Part shown: positions 25,421 through 37,393 of the stretch, in pieces
Layout: each line of letters begins with the position of its first letter
How positions within the stretch are numbered: position 1 is the first letter of the stretch
Source of the DNA: Liquidambar formosana
Lineage: Eukaryota > Streptophyta > Magnoliopsida > Saxifragales > Altingiaceae
DNA length: 64,000 bases
Assembly: GCA_039720395.1 (NCBI GenBank)
Contig: CM077833.1
Coordinates: 28,728,271-28,792,270, forward strand
Reading direction: 5' to 3'
The notes under the pieces: generated by a model
Seen by the model: only the letters and a program-made list of their open reading frames with translations
What the model was told of the DNA's origin: nothing
The model's database searches: none
Made by a program: the position numbers and the translations under genes

Positions 25421-25680
25421 AATGTGACAGTTTCAACTGTCACGACGTATGTTGCACATAGTCTAACCATAACGCAACAATTGTGTTGCCCATGGTTCAA
25501 CTAGTGCAACAGCTTCAACTGTCGTGACTCCTATAACATGTGTTGTGCTCAATTGGACCACAACGCAATTATCATGTTGCCTACAATCCAACCACCACGT
25601 GACAGTTGAAACAATCACGACTCTTAGGACACGTGTTACGTACAGTCCAACCACAATGGAACAATTTGACTTGGATTGCA
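25421..25680. repeat. Three degenerate tandem units of ~82-93 bp
   Basis: Each unit carries an ACAG-TT-CAACTGTC-like core, a CACGACT/CGTGACT block, a GTTGC/GTGTT block and a TCCAACCA-AACGCAA-like block. Cores start near 25427, 25509 and 25602. In unit 1 GACAGTTTCAACTGTC is a near-perfect palindrome; it is partly kept in units 2 and 3. Divergence between units is high. No coding frame is conserved across units. Confidence 0.6.
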
Positions 25681-26540
25681 TGCATCTCTCTAGTAGTAAT
25701 TAAAGGAATCCCATGTAATTCATGGAAGGAATGCATGTCCTTCGCCATCAATGGGCTGCACTGCACGCCCTACTTTAAGGACCAACAAGTGCTGGTCCAC
25801 GACGTAGTTCTATAACTTCTGTGGCTTGGACTCCTTTTAGAACCACGACACACGTCCTAAGACAGGCATGTACCATGTCCCTACGGGGCTCGATTACACC
25901 AAGTACATTAGAAACTCCTATTCTTGGAACGGCGACGCATGGAAAGATTAACCTTCCTGTTCTCCTCTCTCTCTCTCTGTCACCCGCACCCATATAAATT
26001 TGCGAGGGGGACCATCTTCTACTACTCACATCTCTCCGCGTAATCCACAATAATTTCAAAAAATCTCGTCTTCTCCACAGCGAATTTCTACTGTTAGAGT
26101 GACGACAGATACAGACCCATTAAAGTGGGGGCTTCTTTCTTGAAAAGGGCAAGAAAGCGACATTGTAACAGATATGGTTTCCAGCTGCGGGCTCTTCTTC
26201 TATCAGTGGGAAAAATAATGAAGCTGATGTCTAGTAGAAAAAACATGATCAGCTTGTCCTATCAAGTATCAAGTAATCAGCTATATTTTAATTTCAACCA
26301 TCCAATTGCCACTCACGGAGTCAAAATGTGGGTATAGAAATAAACCAAAAGTCTAATAATGCACAATTACTAATGCTGCTATAAGATCAATCAAATATCA
26401 CGAGGAGTAGAGAGGGGGTGGTGGAACACTCGAATAAAAAGGAAATTCTATCAGTACGGTGGTCAGGATGAGACTTCTCCATTGACCATCTCCCGCAAAT
26501 ATAGGAAAAAAACACAACTATAGAAGAAATATCATTTTTT

Positions 26541-26561
26541 GGGGGGGGGGGGGGGGGGGGG
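26541..26561. repeat. Poly-G run of 21
   Basis: Twenty-one consecutive G residues preceded by six T. Long G mononucleotide runs are rare in plant genomes compared with A/T runs. It could form G-quadruplexes, or its length may be a sequencing artefact. Confidence 0.9.
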
Positions 26562-27239
26562 TCATTATGACACAGTGGACGATAAAAATCATCCACAAAA
26601 TGTATGTATGGACCCGTGCAATAAAGGATGCCACATGTGTATTATCTCATGGACATGCCTCAATCACATGGAGACAAGTCTGCATCTATGCCAACAACAC
26701 ATCCAAATAGAAAACTAATGGAATGTTTCCCTTGTATGGGACTCACGGCCCCTTATGATAGAGCAAACTCCATCTGACAACCATTTCAATCAAATATCAT
26801 CAGTATTATACTTACCCATCAAAGACGCCACTAAATTGGGGAACAATGATTAAGGCAGAAACTTCATCAAAAAAGAGAAAAAAAAAAATGATGATGAAGG
26901 CAGAAGATCTAAGACTATACATTTATGGAAAAAAAAAAAAAGCCACTTCCCTCAGTCAGCAATACATTCAACCAAGCTTAGGAAGCCACAGGGACTCCTT
27001 AGAAATCTCTACACCAGTTGACATATATCTACATATATAACTACGACTACCAAGATGTAAAAAAGACCTCTATATAACTCAGACAACATAAATACCAACC
27101 TACTACCCAAGACAAAAGGACACAGACAAAGCCATACATATGTTACAGATATCACTACAGAGGGAAGAGGACACTGGGGTACCAGTATCTGTTAGCATCG
27201 ACAACCAAAAGTGAAGAGCTCTCTCTACTTCTCTCAAGG

Positions 27240-30200
27240 TCATTTACAGACAGTCTTCCGTCTCTTCGCAGCCTGCACAAACCCCACGATGACCTGCAAC
27301 TCGTCGATTTGCTTCACCAACAGAAGAGTGTGTTTCAAATGAGATCAGTAATTATATCAAAATAGTCAAAAACCACTTCAATATAATAAAAAAAATCTTG
27401 GACACCATAAATAAACAACGGAATAAGTGTTTCTTCAGGCAAGAATACCCATGTATAACATAAAAGCAGAGTCATTCTAATTTGTATTTCCAGGCAATGA
27501 TGACAATTACACAGTGTTTCAGCCAACTGTTACTTTGAGGAAAATTTGTCATGAGTTTGAAAACTTTGTATTAATGTAAAATTACTAGCTTCATCGCAGA
27601 GATTGGCATATAGAATTTTTAAAATTCACCATCTTCAACACCTTGTGCTCATATCCATGCACCCGAACAAAACAAAATAAATAAATAAATAAAGCATCTT
27701 TGCTGGCAAGTACCTGTGACATAAAATGCCTCTGAACAACATCAATTAGTTGCTCCTTAGATGGATTGGGAATGGCATCCACCTACACAAATCATAATGT
27801 TATTAATAGAACAAAAGGTGCTGCTGGCAGAATGGAACAAAAATTATGTCTCCTCAAATTTCTGACAATAAACAACTTACCAGATTGAAGTGCCGCCAAT
27901 ATCTCCATAATGCAGCCATCTCTAGTTTGCCAAGGTCAACTTTCTGTACAGGAGATGTTGTGAATAGAGAAATTATGTAATTAAACAGCACATCCTACAA
28001 AATTTTCTAGGGGAAAGCACTGATAAGGAATTTAAAAATAATAAAAAGAGAATAAAGGGCATATACCGTGGACCCCCGAGGAGTAGAAACAGATCCCTTC
28101 GACTGAGAGTCACAGGAGAGAGACCTGCTCACAGTCTTGTGAGATGACCCAGAGGACTTATGCGTTCGATGCCTTGATCTGTGGGATTTTTGAGTGTCAT
28201 CGGATGCTGGAAAAAAAAAAATACCACAAGCACGATTAGAAAAGGTTGTGGGACCCCAAAAGATGAAAGAAGTGAGACAATGAAGCTTTTGGCATATAGA
28301 AAAAGTAAAAGGTGAAGGGATCCTATGTAAGCCCAACCACTTTTCTATGAAAAAAAATACTGTTCCAAACCCAGATTGTTACAGTCCACACAATCTACGA
28401 GTGAACAGATGAAGGGATGAAAGTGAGAAACATCTCTGCATCCACCGTTAACCAAAAAAAAAAATCGAAGTTTACCAAAAATCTCTGTGCATCCACCTCT
28501 ACCAACAACATATGACAAAGAAAGCAATCATGCCTTTGGGAAACACATTATCTTTTGAAAATTTGATATCCAGTTCCAAACACTTTTGGGGAGAGTTCCC
28601 ATAAAACACAAATTACTAAAATCATACTATAAATTACCACCAAACTCACCCAATTCTGAGCCATTCCACTGCACATTTTCGAATTCAAGGTCGTCATCTT
28701 CCTCATTACCAGTAGGAGCTTCGATCACACTAAGGGCATTCCTCTGTAGCTTTACTTCTATGCCATTCGTAAGAACCTGTAATTTCATGAATGGAACAAT
28801 CAAAATCTACTCTCAGAACAAAATCAATGCCAAATGAAATAACAGAAGCCACTAGCTGAATGGATAAGCAGACAAACTGCAGGACCTCAGGAAGGGAAAA
28901 AAAAAAAATTACATAAAATAAGCCGACATACAACAATTTTGGAGATGTGAAGAATATAAAATTTTACATTAAAATGAAGGAGAGTAATCCAATCCTATTT
29001 GGACAAATCTATTTACTTCCAATTAAAATCAAGTAAAATCATTCAAACCTCAGGCTAAATCGAGAACAAACTACTCTGAAGAATACAAAAATTTCCATAC
29101 AAATGAAGGAGAGTAATCCAATCCTAGCTGGAAAAATCCTATTTACTTACAACTAAAATCAAGTAAAATTATTCAAACCTCATGCGAGAATGAGTAAATG
29201 CTTAGAATGAAAAAAGAAAGGAAATCAAATAACAACCAGAAAAACTAGCTCAAAGCAGGATCAAGTGAGCAAAACCCATAAAAATGGGGGAAAAAAATTT
29301 TAAAATCATCCAGAAAGCAAGCTCCAACTCTATCTATCCCGAAAACAATAAAATGAACAGAAACTACAATAAAAAGTCAATGAAATCAATTCAAAAATAC
29401 ATATATTAAATAATTTTAATTTCAATCAACCACAAACATATGGCATTGTTAAAATTAAAAAATTCATGAAACTACGGCCTGAATTATAGCAAATAAAATT
29501 AAATCCAAGATATAAATATTGCGAAAATCCCATAAAAACTGAAATCCTATCAAATCGTTCACCAAAATAAACCGGTGAATGTTCATTGATTTTAGCTCGC
29601 GGGTATTTTTATCCATTTGGTTTATTGCGGAAATAAATATGCAAGAACTTTCACCAATCCCATCGTTCACCAGAATAAGAGTAAAAGAAATTTGAAACTA
29701 TAATTTAGAATAAAAACTGGAAACCTTCGAATTCAATCTCAAATCTACAGGATCCCCCTACATTTGCCCAATATTACTATAAATGGACACTAATACCCAT
29801 CCTACAGACCATCAAAAATCAATCTGAAAAGGATCCTCCCAAAAACCCAATCATGCAAAATTGCAAATCGGCCCCAATTCAAATCCAAAATCCAAAAATA
29901 AATTTTACATCAAAAAAAGAAAATCCTGAATTCATGAAGAGAGTAGAAAAACCCATCAATTCTCTCAAACATATCTGAACCCAAAACCCTCAAAGCACTA
30001 ATATGGAAATAAGACAATTACATATTCACATGGAAAAATGTCAATCTGCAATCAGCCATTGTGAATAAATCCATCAAAACACCAGATCCATCAATAAAAG
30101 TAGACATGCAAACAAAAACCCATATCCAAAACTCAATTTGGAACTTTAATTTCACTAAAAGCATCAAAATTAGCATGCAAGATTACAATAAACCACCTAA

Positions 30201-30709
30201 AATTTAAAATGAATCCCTAAAGCAACTACCAGTAAAATGAAATGCAATAATTTCTAAATGCATGGACTAAATTTAAACAATGAAAATGATCAAAAGGGGC
30301 ATAGATTTTTCAAAAAAAAAAGAAATTAAAACCAAATCCAGAAATTTCCAATTACCCAACATTACTGCCAACATTTTCCAATCAAACCTTTCAAAAACCA
30401 AAAATTCAAGCTTAAATCACCAAACACACCACATTACAACCCCAAATTAATCTCAACCCAAAACTCATTTACCCAAATAAAAAAACACACAATCGTCAAT
30501 GCAATTACCAGCCAATGCCACCCGCCAAGCCCAACAGCCTTCTTGACTACACCTTGAAGACCCACAAGCACCGACTTGGTCCGGTTATTGCCCGTCACGA
30601 CGACCTTAGTGTGGCGTGGAAGAACAGAGAGCTCTTCCTCACTGCTATCCCCACAGCTCTGCAACTGCGAAAACCCGCCATTGACAGAACTCTCCATTGC
30701 TTCAAGCAT
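27240..30709 (-). CDS. AFR2: SAP30-type Sin3/histone-deacetylase complex subunit (AFR1/AFR2-like), six exons
   Basis: Exons on the minus strand: 30709-30509, 28776-28650, 28206-28067, 27943-27881, 27782-27714, 27311-27240 (stop TGA). All introns are GT-AG and all phases agree, giving 223 residues. Residues about 27-88 (VLPRHTKVVVTGNNRTKSVL onward, GLGGWHWLVLTNGIEVKL) form the conserved plant N-terminal module. A Ser/His-rich linker (about 110-156) follows. The C terminus (about 157-220), with LEMAALWRYWRHFNL, DAIPNPSKEQLI and a helix ending QAAKRRK, matches the SAP30 Sin3-binding domain. Known Arabidopsis relatives AFR1/AFR2 recruit Sin3-HDAC to genes such as FT; the same role is inferred here. 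The start ATG has no better upstream rival, since the longer frame upstream is leader. The symbol AFR2 rests on recalled synteny; AFR1 is equally similar. Confidence 0.92.
28972..29195. repeat. Tandem duplication inside AFR intron 1, period 129 bp
   Basis: AAATGAAGGAGAGTAATCCA begins at 28972 and again at 29101. TCCTATTTACTT, AAAATCAAGTAAAAT and ATTCAAACCTCA follow in both units. The duplication lies wholly in the 1.7 kb first intron of the AFR-type gene and does not touch the splice sites. Confidence 0.8.
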
Positions 30710-33421
30710 TTTCCGTTCTAACTCAATGAGTGAAAATAAAAACTTGGAGAAAACACGGTCTTTAGTGGTCAAAAATCCATGGAATCGGAAGATCACGCAT
30801 TGTAGAATTCGTATACGGGGGTTTTGGTATGATAAGAGAGAGAAATTGAGGGGAAATTCGGGGAGTTTTAGACAGAGAAAACACAAATGGATGAGAGAGA
30901 GAGAGAGAGGGGGGGGTGAGAGTGACTGGTTTTGGTTTAGTTTATTGTGGTTGCTGCTCTGAATCCCGACGACTTGGTTTGGACCAATGGAGGGGTGCCA
31001 CGTAGGCAGCGAGGGGGCTCGTTAATCATGCGCTTGCAAGCTTGGGTTGCGGCATGATGCGAATACCACTAGCGGTTTTGGAGCAGAGAGGGTTACAGTG
31101 GGTTGACTGTTTGACTACTTGTAAGTAATCTTTGAGATAGTGGCCTTTTTAAATGACGGAAATGCCCTTCTTGTTTTCAAATTTGTCTAATGCCAAAAAT
31201 GTAAGGGAAAGTTAGAACTCATTTCACCCCTCCCCCAAATGAACATTATTCTAGGTTTTTTTTTTTTTATATTACCCTATAGAGTGAATGAATTTTGGTC
31301 TTTCCATTGATATCTTTCGTGTAAAATACCTACGACACTTTTATACTTCGTAATTAAAAATTAAGGAGAAAAAAAAAGATTTAGGGATTTTTTTTTTTAG
31401 GTCTAAAGACAAAATTTTGATAAAAAAACTTATAGGGATATGTGTAGATCACAGGATGATAACAATGACAATTCTATCAAGTTGTCGGAAGCGTTTGTGA
31501 ATTGTTTTAGGCTTAGAATTTTATCCACCAAAAAACCATAGATTGCAGGGTCCACCAAAAAGAAATAGGCGTAGATCACAGGATATCACAGCCAGAGAAC
31601 CGTAGATCGTTGGGTCCACCAAAAAGAGTAAGCATAGATCGTAAAGTGATGATAAATGGCAATTAAATCAGTTGAAAGTGATTATCTTACATTATCTCTC
31701 ACATGTCAATGCCTAAAAAGTACTCATACGCACTATATTTATTACCTTCTAATTTATAACATATTCCTATGAGATAATTTGAAGATCACTTCTAATAAAT
31801 TTTGAATTTAAAAAGTCGGCATGTGATTCTCTCCCATAAAAGCATTTAAAAATAAGAATTTTAGAATTTAATGAAACTTGAAAGAAACAAGTAAGGGCTT
31901 TATTTTGTAAGTATTTTCTAGTTACAAGTTCACATAAGAGGGAGTAAGTAATGTTACTCAGTAGTCTCAACAATCAATTGAGATAATATTTCAAATAGAT
32001 AAGAGAGAGTTGAATATTTATTCCCCCTAGCCAATAAAGTATCGAATTCATCGGCCTAATTAATCTTTTTCATGTTAGTCATACCTTTCGATCATTATGC
32101 AATTTTATTTTATTTTTTTTAATCGACAACAATATGTATATTATCACAAATGAGGAAAAAACCAAAACTAATAACATTTACAACAATAGATGAACATAGA
32201 GACACAAATCCCTCCAATAGAACCTATTCTCCTATCTCTTATGAACTTTTATCCACTAAATATGCCTCCAGTCGCGGTAAAAATCATTCTACATCACTTG
32301 ATGCTTTACATATATCGCGATTAGTTAAAATGAATGGGAATAAACATAATACCTTCTATTTTTTGAAGTATAAGTTTTAATAATCAATTGCATATTACAT
32401 ATTATCTAGATCAAAGGAAAATACTATTAATATCAATTTTCTACACTAATTCACATGACTAGGTGAAATGCTGTCAAATAATCATATACTATTATCACCC
32501 ACACAAAATCGTTGCATATAACTTAAGTGAAATGTGAATGATTTTTTTTTTTTTTTTTTCTTTTGAAGATGACGAATACAATTTTCTTTTAAAAACAAAG
32601 AAGAAAAGCCGAAAGTTGAAAAAAAAAAGGAGCGCCTAGGTTTTTTACTCCAAAAAAAGAAAGCATAGGGAGCGTCTGGTAAATTCGAGATGATGGCAAC
32701 GAGGGCAGTTCAAGAAAGTGAAAAGTAACGTCGAGAAATTCCACCCAAAAAACAAAAAAACAAAAAGGAAAGTAACGTATCCACAAAATAAAAAACAAAA
32801 AACAAAAAAATGTAACGTAGAGAAACTTAACGGAAACCGGAAATTCATACGGTGGGGCCCACGTGGAGGGAGGTGCTACCTGCCGTCGGTGTTGTCTTAT
32901 CCATCACCTCACACCTCCACCTCTCCCTCTCCCCTCTCCCTCTCATATACAAACACGGATATTTTTCGTCACCTAGTTTTCCCGCCACGACTGAGCAACA
33001 CGAGCCGTCGATTTCAGATGAGGAATATCCATCCGTCGGATCATTTCGGCATCATTCCAGCCGTTGGATTGGAAAGTCATAGGATCAATAGAAGTCGTGG
33101 GAAAAGCAGACATGTTCTACGCTTTCTGCATATACATTTGTAAATTTGTAATGATCACAAAGTTGAAAATGAAAGGGGTTGGCAACGCTTTTGCACCCTT
33201 TGTCATAAAAGCAAAACGGTAGGGACAAAAAGGTAAAAAGGAACATGTGCGGTGAGCACCATCACAGACCGTGCAATTGATCTACCCAGTGGATACTAGC
33301 CGTTGATTTATAGATTGGATGAATCAACGGGCCACGAACGCTGGAACCTTCATACTCCATGGAGCAGTGGGACACAGTAGAAACTCAGGTATTCTTTAAA
33401 ATTACGGGATACAATTATAAA

Positions 33422-33581
33422 AAGGATAATGCTATTTTACCTCACACTTTTCGTCCTATTAGTATATTTGGGAGGAATAAAGATTGTAATCATATCAATG
33501 GGTCCATAATCTTACCTTTCTAAATACACTAAGAAGACAATGTATAGGGACAAAAGTATGGAACCACCTAACATTACCCTT
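33422..33581. mobile_element. Small MITE (160 bp)
   Basis: Terminal inverted repeats: AAGGATAATGCTATTTTACC at the left, and CCACCTAACATTACCCTT at the right. ACTTTTCGTCCTA is matched inside by TAGGGACAAAAGT. ATAAA follows the right end and also precedes the left end, a possible short target duplication in AT-rich DNA. Non-coding. Confidence 0.55.
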
Positions 33582-34001
33582 ATAAAAATACTAAAAGTGC
33601 ATGTCATAAAATAGGACATATTTTCATACTTTTTTTCTTTTTTTTCCCTATCCACGTTCTTTCTTAACTTATTTTTCATACCTCTTTATTCCTCATAGAG
33701 GGGAAAAAAAAAAGGAAAATAAGCATTTGCAAGCCGTAATAAAATATTTATAAGAGATTTTCACATGAGTTTCAAATTTTTCATTAAGGATTCTATCTTT
33801 ATTTTATGCAGTATAATGAAAATGTTACAAATAAATTAAGTATATTACACATATATAGAATGAAAATGCTCTGAGTGCAGATCTGAAATATCTTGGAAGG
33901 AATTTACGTTCACATAATGCCTAGGATGGATGATTAGATTCGATCAAACGACCCTTTTAGATTTAGATTCGGACTATATATCAATAGTAGAATAATAATA
34001 A

Positions 34002-34262
34002 CTAGTAATTGAGCACACGCAACACATCTTTTCAAGTTTTCACTGTATCAATGAAACTGGTATATTAGTTTCCAAGTTTTTAAACTTTATGTGTGTGTGT
34101 GGGGGGGGGGGAGAGAATTGAGGAGAAACAAGTTGTGGTGGGTTTTTTAAAGTTTGTAAAATTACCAAATCTTCTCTTAACTTTATTAACTTATAAGGGT
34201 ATTTTAGTATTTTCAAGTGCAATCCAATCACGAAGAGAATTGGTTTTATATAATAGTATAGA
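34002..34262 (-). mobile_element. Short non-autonomous Helitron (261 bp)
   Basis: Read on the minus strand it starts A|TCTATACTATTATATAAAA and ends in TGTTGCGTGTGCTCAATTACTAG|T. That gives the Helitron 5' TC, a 3' CTAG terminus and insertion between A and T. The subterminal hairpin is eroded (GTGTTGC/GCGTGTGC only weakly pairs). The termini resemble those of the larger element at 56477-57579. No Rep/helicase is present. Confidence 0.5.
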
Positions 34263-34339
34263 TAATAGGAAAAAAAATACGGAGTACTTAAAATAATCAA
34301 GAGTTGTGGGCTTGTTAGCACTTAGCATCCAAAATACAA

Positions 34340-34604
34340 GAGAACGGCTATTGCAACCGCCCATTATTATAACCCTACTCCTTTTCTTTTGATTTTTAAG
34401 ATTTCATGAAAAATGTAAAAGGTTTTTGCAAAAACCGGTCACTTGGTCTATTAGAAAACATCATTTCGAACAACTTTGTATACTTTTTGGCAAAAAATGA
34501 AATAAAAGTTATAAATAATATCTTTTATATTTTGTATAAAATCTTAAAAATCTAAAGGATGAGGGGTGGAGTAATAAGAATGGGGAGTTGCAATAGCCAT
34601 TCCC
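34340..34604. mobile_element. Mutator-type foldback MITE, copy 4 (variant A ends, internal deletion)
   Basis: A 265 bp member of the family at 3292-3685. It has ends GAGAACGGCTATTGCAACCG and TTGCAATAGCCATTCCC and retains AACATCATTTCGAACAACTT in the left arm. Much of the right arm and the centre is missing. A perfect 9-bp target duplication AAAATACAA lies at 34331-34339 and 34605-34613. The deletion breaks the foldback but not the ends. Confidence 0.85.
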
Positions 34605-36592
34605 AAAATACAAAAGAAGAGGGAGTCGTGGGCTTGTGGCTGAGTTTAAAAGTTGGAGCCCGTGATAGACAAAGCAAACGAGACATTGGGCTCCACCATA
34701 TAACTACTTTATATTTCTCTTCATTTTACTCGTCGTAACCATCATGTCAAGTCACGCTCCAAGGTTTTCATATTATGGTATGTGAACATTATTATCTTTA
34801 CAAAACTGTGGAACTGTAATTTAATTAGACGATTATAATATTATATGGTGTACCGATGCCAAAATGCATTATTTTTTAATGTTAATATATATATATATAT
34901 ATATATATTATTTCATTAAGAGAATTAATATTAAAAAATTTGATGTATTTCTCCAACTCTTCGAGTCTTCGAGTTATCTAACTATGCCAGTTTATTGATC
35001 ACTAACCTTTAAAAGAAATTTTATATTTAAATGTTAATATTTTGCCTTACTTGTTAAGTAAATGATATTATATTCAAATTTATGGAAAAATATTGATATT
35101 TATTTATTAATATTAAGAGGGATTACAGGTAATAATATGTTCTATCAATTGTCAAAAAAAAAAAAAAAATTATGAATCATACGACTATTTACAAGGAGTA
35201 AAAAGTGGAGTTAGTGCAAATAAAACTATCCTAACATAAACGCAATACCGCCAAATTAATATATATATATACACACACATAGTCTTGGTAAGGTTAGTAT
35301 GTACTGATACAAGTTACAACGATACCATGCATTAAGGATTGTACATTGTGCATTGGCCCAATGTACCCTATGACCTACAAATGCACATAATACAACTCCT
35401 AATGTAAGTGTTATTATAAGTTATATCAGAACATCCTTACCTGACCGTCATCAAATATAATATAAGAAAATACATGCAATAATATAAAGTCGAAATTAAG
35501 ACCTATTCAAACCTCAGGCATTTAATTGAAACGATCATTGGCACCACCAATTGACTGTTGCTAAATGGATCAAAACTTTTAATAACCATATATATATTGT
35601 TGGGTGAATTTTAGATTGGTTGGGCTAAGGGGAAATAATTACAATTCAATACAAATTATTACTAATTTTTTAATAAACAACTACTAACTTAATTAAGAAT
35701 AACTAATAACTGTAATTATTTTTCCCATAAGCCGACCTATTTAAAATTGCTCTTATTTTCTTATTCATTGGTGTGATAATTGGTATAACAATATCGTATT
35801 AACACAATGGGTAAGATTAACTATTATGATATCACGTGAATTGCCGTGTGGAAATGGAAATTAGACTGCCAACCAAGAATTTTGACCATTTAACATTTGC
35901 CTAAAGAATTGTGCCATTAAGATGTCCACCCACCTACTATTTTGTGGGGCCCAAAAATATACTTCAAAATCCTACTGTTAGATTGATTTTTGCCTAATCT
36001 CAGAGGTCCTGATCGGAGTTGCCACTTACCCTGTGCGTATGGACCAGAGCATGTTGGTTTCTATCATGATGCCAATGGCAATACCCACCACAAAGAATAT
36101 CCCCTTTCTCCAATTTTGCTTAGCACCTGAAAAAATAAAATTAAGAATAAAAATAAATTTAATTGGAGTGTATGGGAGGAGAGAGGATGAATCAAATGGG
36201 AAGGATGGCATTTTTAAAAAGTGTGAACCCCTCTGGATCGAACATGTTACGTGCTCCCTGAGTAGGGAGCTTGACTTCAAACAAGGGCAAATTTGAAGTT
36301 TATGTATTGGCCAACGCATGTGTGGCTGAGGATAAATTAGGTCAACGGTCACTTCGGGTTTCCAATTTTATCAATTTTTGGTGGGTGTTGTTAGTTTGGG
36401 TCATAAGAGTGGAGTAACAAGTCAGAATTTAGAAGCCACCATTCATCTTTTCCATCATGATTTTCATGCTCATCTCAAAATTTTACATCAAATTTTATTT
36501 TATTATTTATCTATTTTTTTACATGTTACATGCTTACATCCTTTTATGTACCAAAAAAATTCATATCCTTCTTTTTGGTCCAAGCTTCAGCA

Positions 36593-36594
<2 letters not shown>

Positions 36595-36627
<33 letters not shown>
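36595..36627. repeat. (CT)n microsatellite, 33 bases
   Basis: Uninterrupted CT dinucleotides in intergenic DNA. Confidence 0.95.
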
Positions 36628-36630
<3 letters not shown>

Positions 36631-37013
36631 TTTTCCAAATGATGCTACAAATGAAAACTCTGTCAAGATTATATGAACACATGATTTCTCATCTAACATG
36701 TTCAAACCAACAGGGCTAGAACTTGTTTATTACGTTTTTTTTTTTTTTGGGGGGTGGGGGGTGTTCCACCAATGTTGGAAAGTTCTTTCGTTCAATAACT
36801 ATTTTTTTTTTTTTTTTTTTGTTTAACTTATGCCACATTTGTCTAGCTTGGTGGTTATTCATGACGTCATTTGCTTTTTGGTGGACACAAGTCAGTTACT
36901 AGAAAAAGGAAACAAAAAGTCAAGTTAATTTTTTCAAAAGAAAATGAGAAGTTGAACCCGTAACCTTTTATTTTAAAAGACGTTAGTTTTAAGAACAAGT
37001 AGTCCGCCTCTTG

Positions 37014-37393
37014 GGCTGTGTATGGATTGAGAGAAATGGAAAGAAAAGAAGAGAAAGTAAATTTTTTTCCACCCTGTATGGTTAGTTAGATCTCATTAAT
37101 GAAGAGAAAATGAGAGAAAGCAGTCACAATTACATTATTACCTTTTTTATATTTTAAACAGAAGTTGTGTAGGGATATTCTTGTCATTTCATCACTAACT
37201 TATTACTTTTCTCTTAATTTCTCTCCAAATCTCTCCAATTTGGAGAGAAAGATAAATGGGTCCATTTTCTCTCAATTTCTCCCTATTTCTTTTCTCTTCT
37301 CTCCTAAATTAACAATCCAAACGAGGAAAATAGGGAGAAAATCATTTTTTTTTCTCTTCTTTTCTCTCCATTTCTCTCAATCTATACATAGCC
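37014..37393. mobile_element. MITE, probably Tourist-like (380 bp)
   Basis: The left end GGCTGTGTATGGATTGAGAG pairs with the right end CTCTCAATCTATACATAGCC. Further pairing GAAATGGAAAG / CTCTCCATTTC continues inward. TTG precedes and TTA follows the element, which may be a mutated 3-bp target duplication. The interior is rich in CTCTC/GAGAG and non-coding. Confidence 0.65.

Larger units (their letters stand above)
23757..27239. other. Intergenic region, no gene recognised
   Basis: Upstream flank of the extensin-like gene and downstream flank of the AFR-type gene, 3.5 kb. It holds a CT-rich run (about 25277-25303), the three-unit tandem repeat at 25421-25680 and a 21-base poly-G run. The short open frames show no family signature. 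I saw no polyadenylation signal that I could assign with confidence. Confidence 0.55.

Noticed and set aside
30515..30962. Plus-strand frames opposite AFR exon 1
   Set aside because: They are antisense shadows of the conserved minus-strand exon.
32718..33143. Coding gene at the GC-richer island 32.85-33.12 kb
   Set aside because: Several overlapping frames are open, but none has a family signature, codon consistency or splice structure; composition is CT/Pro-Ser low complexity.
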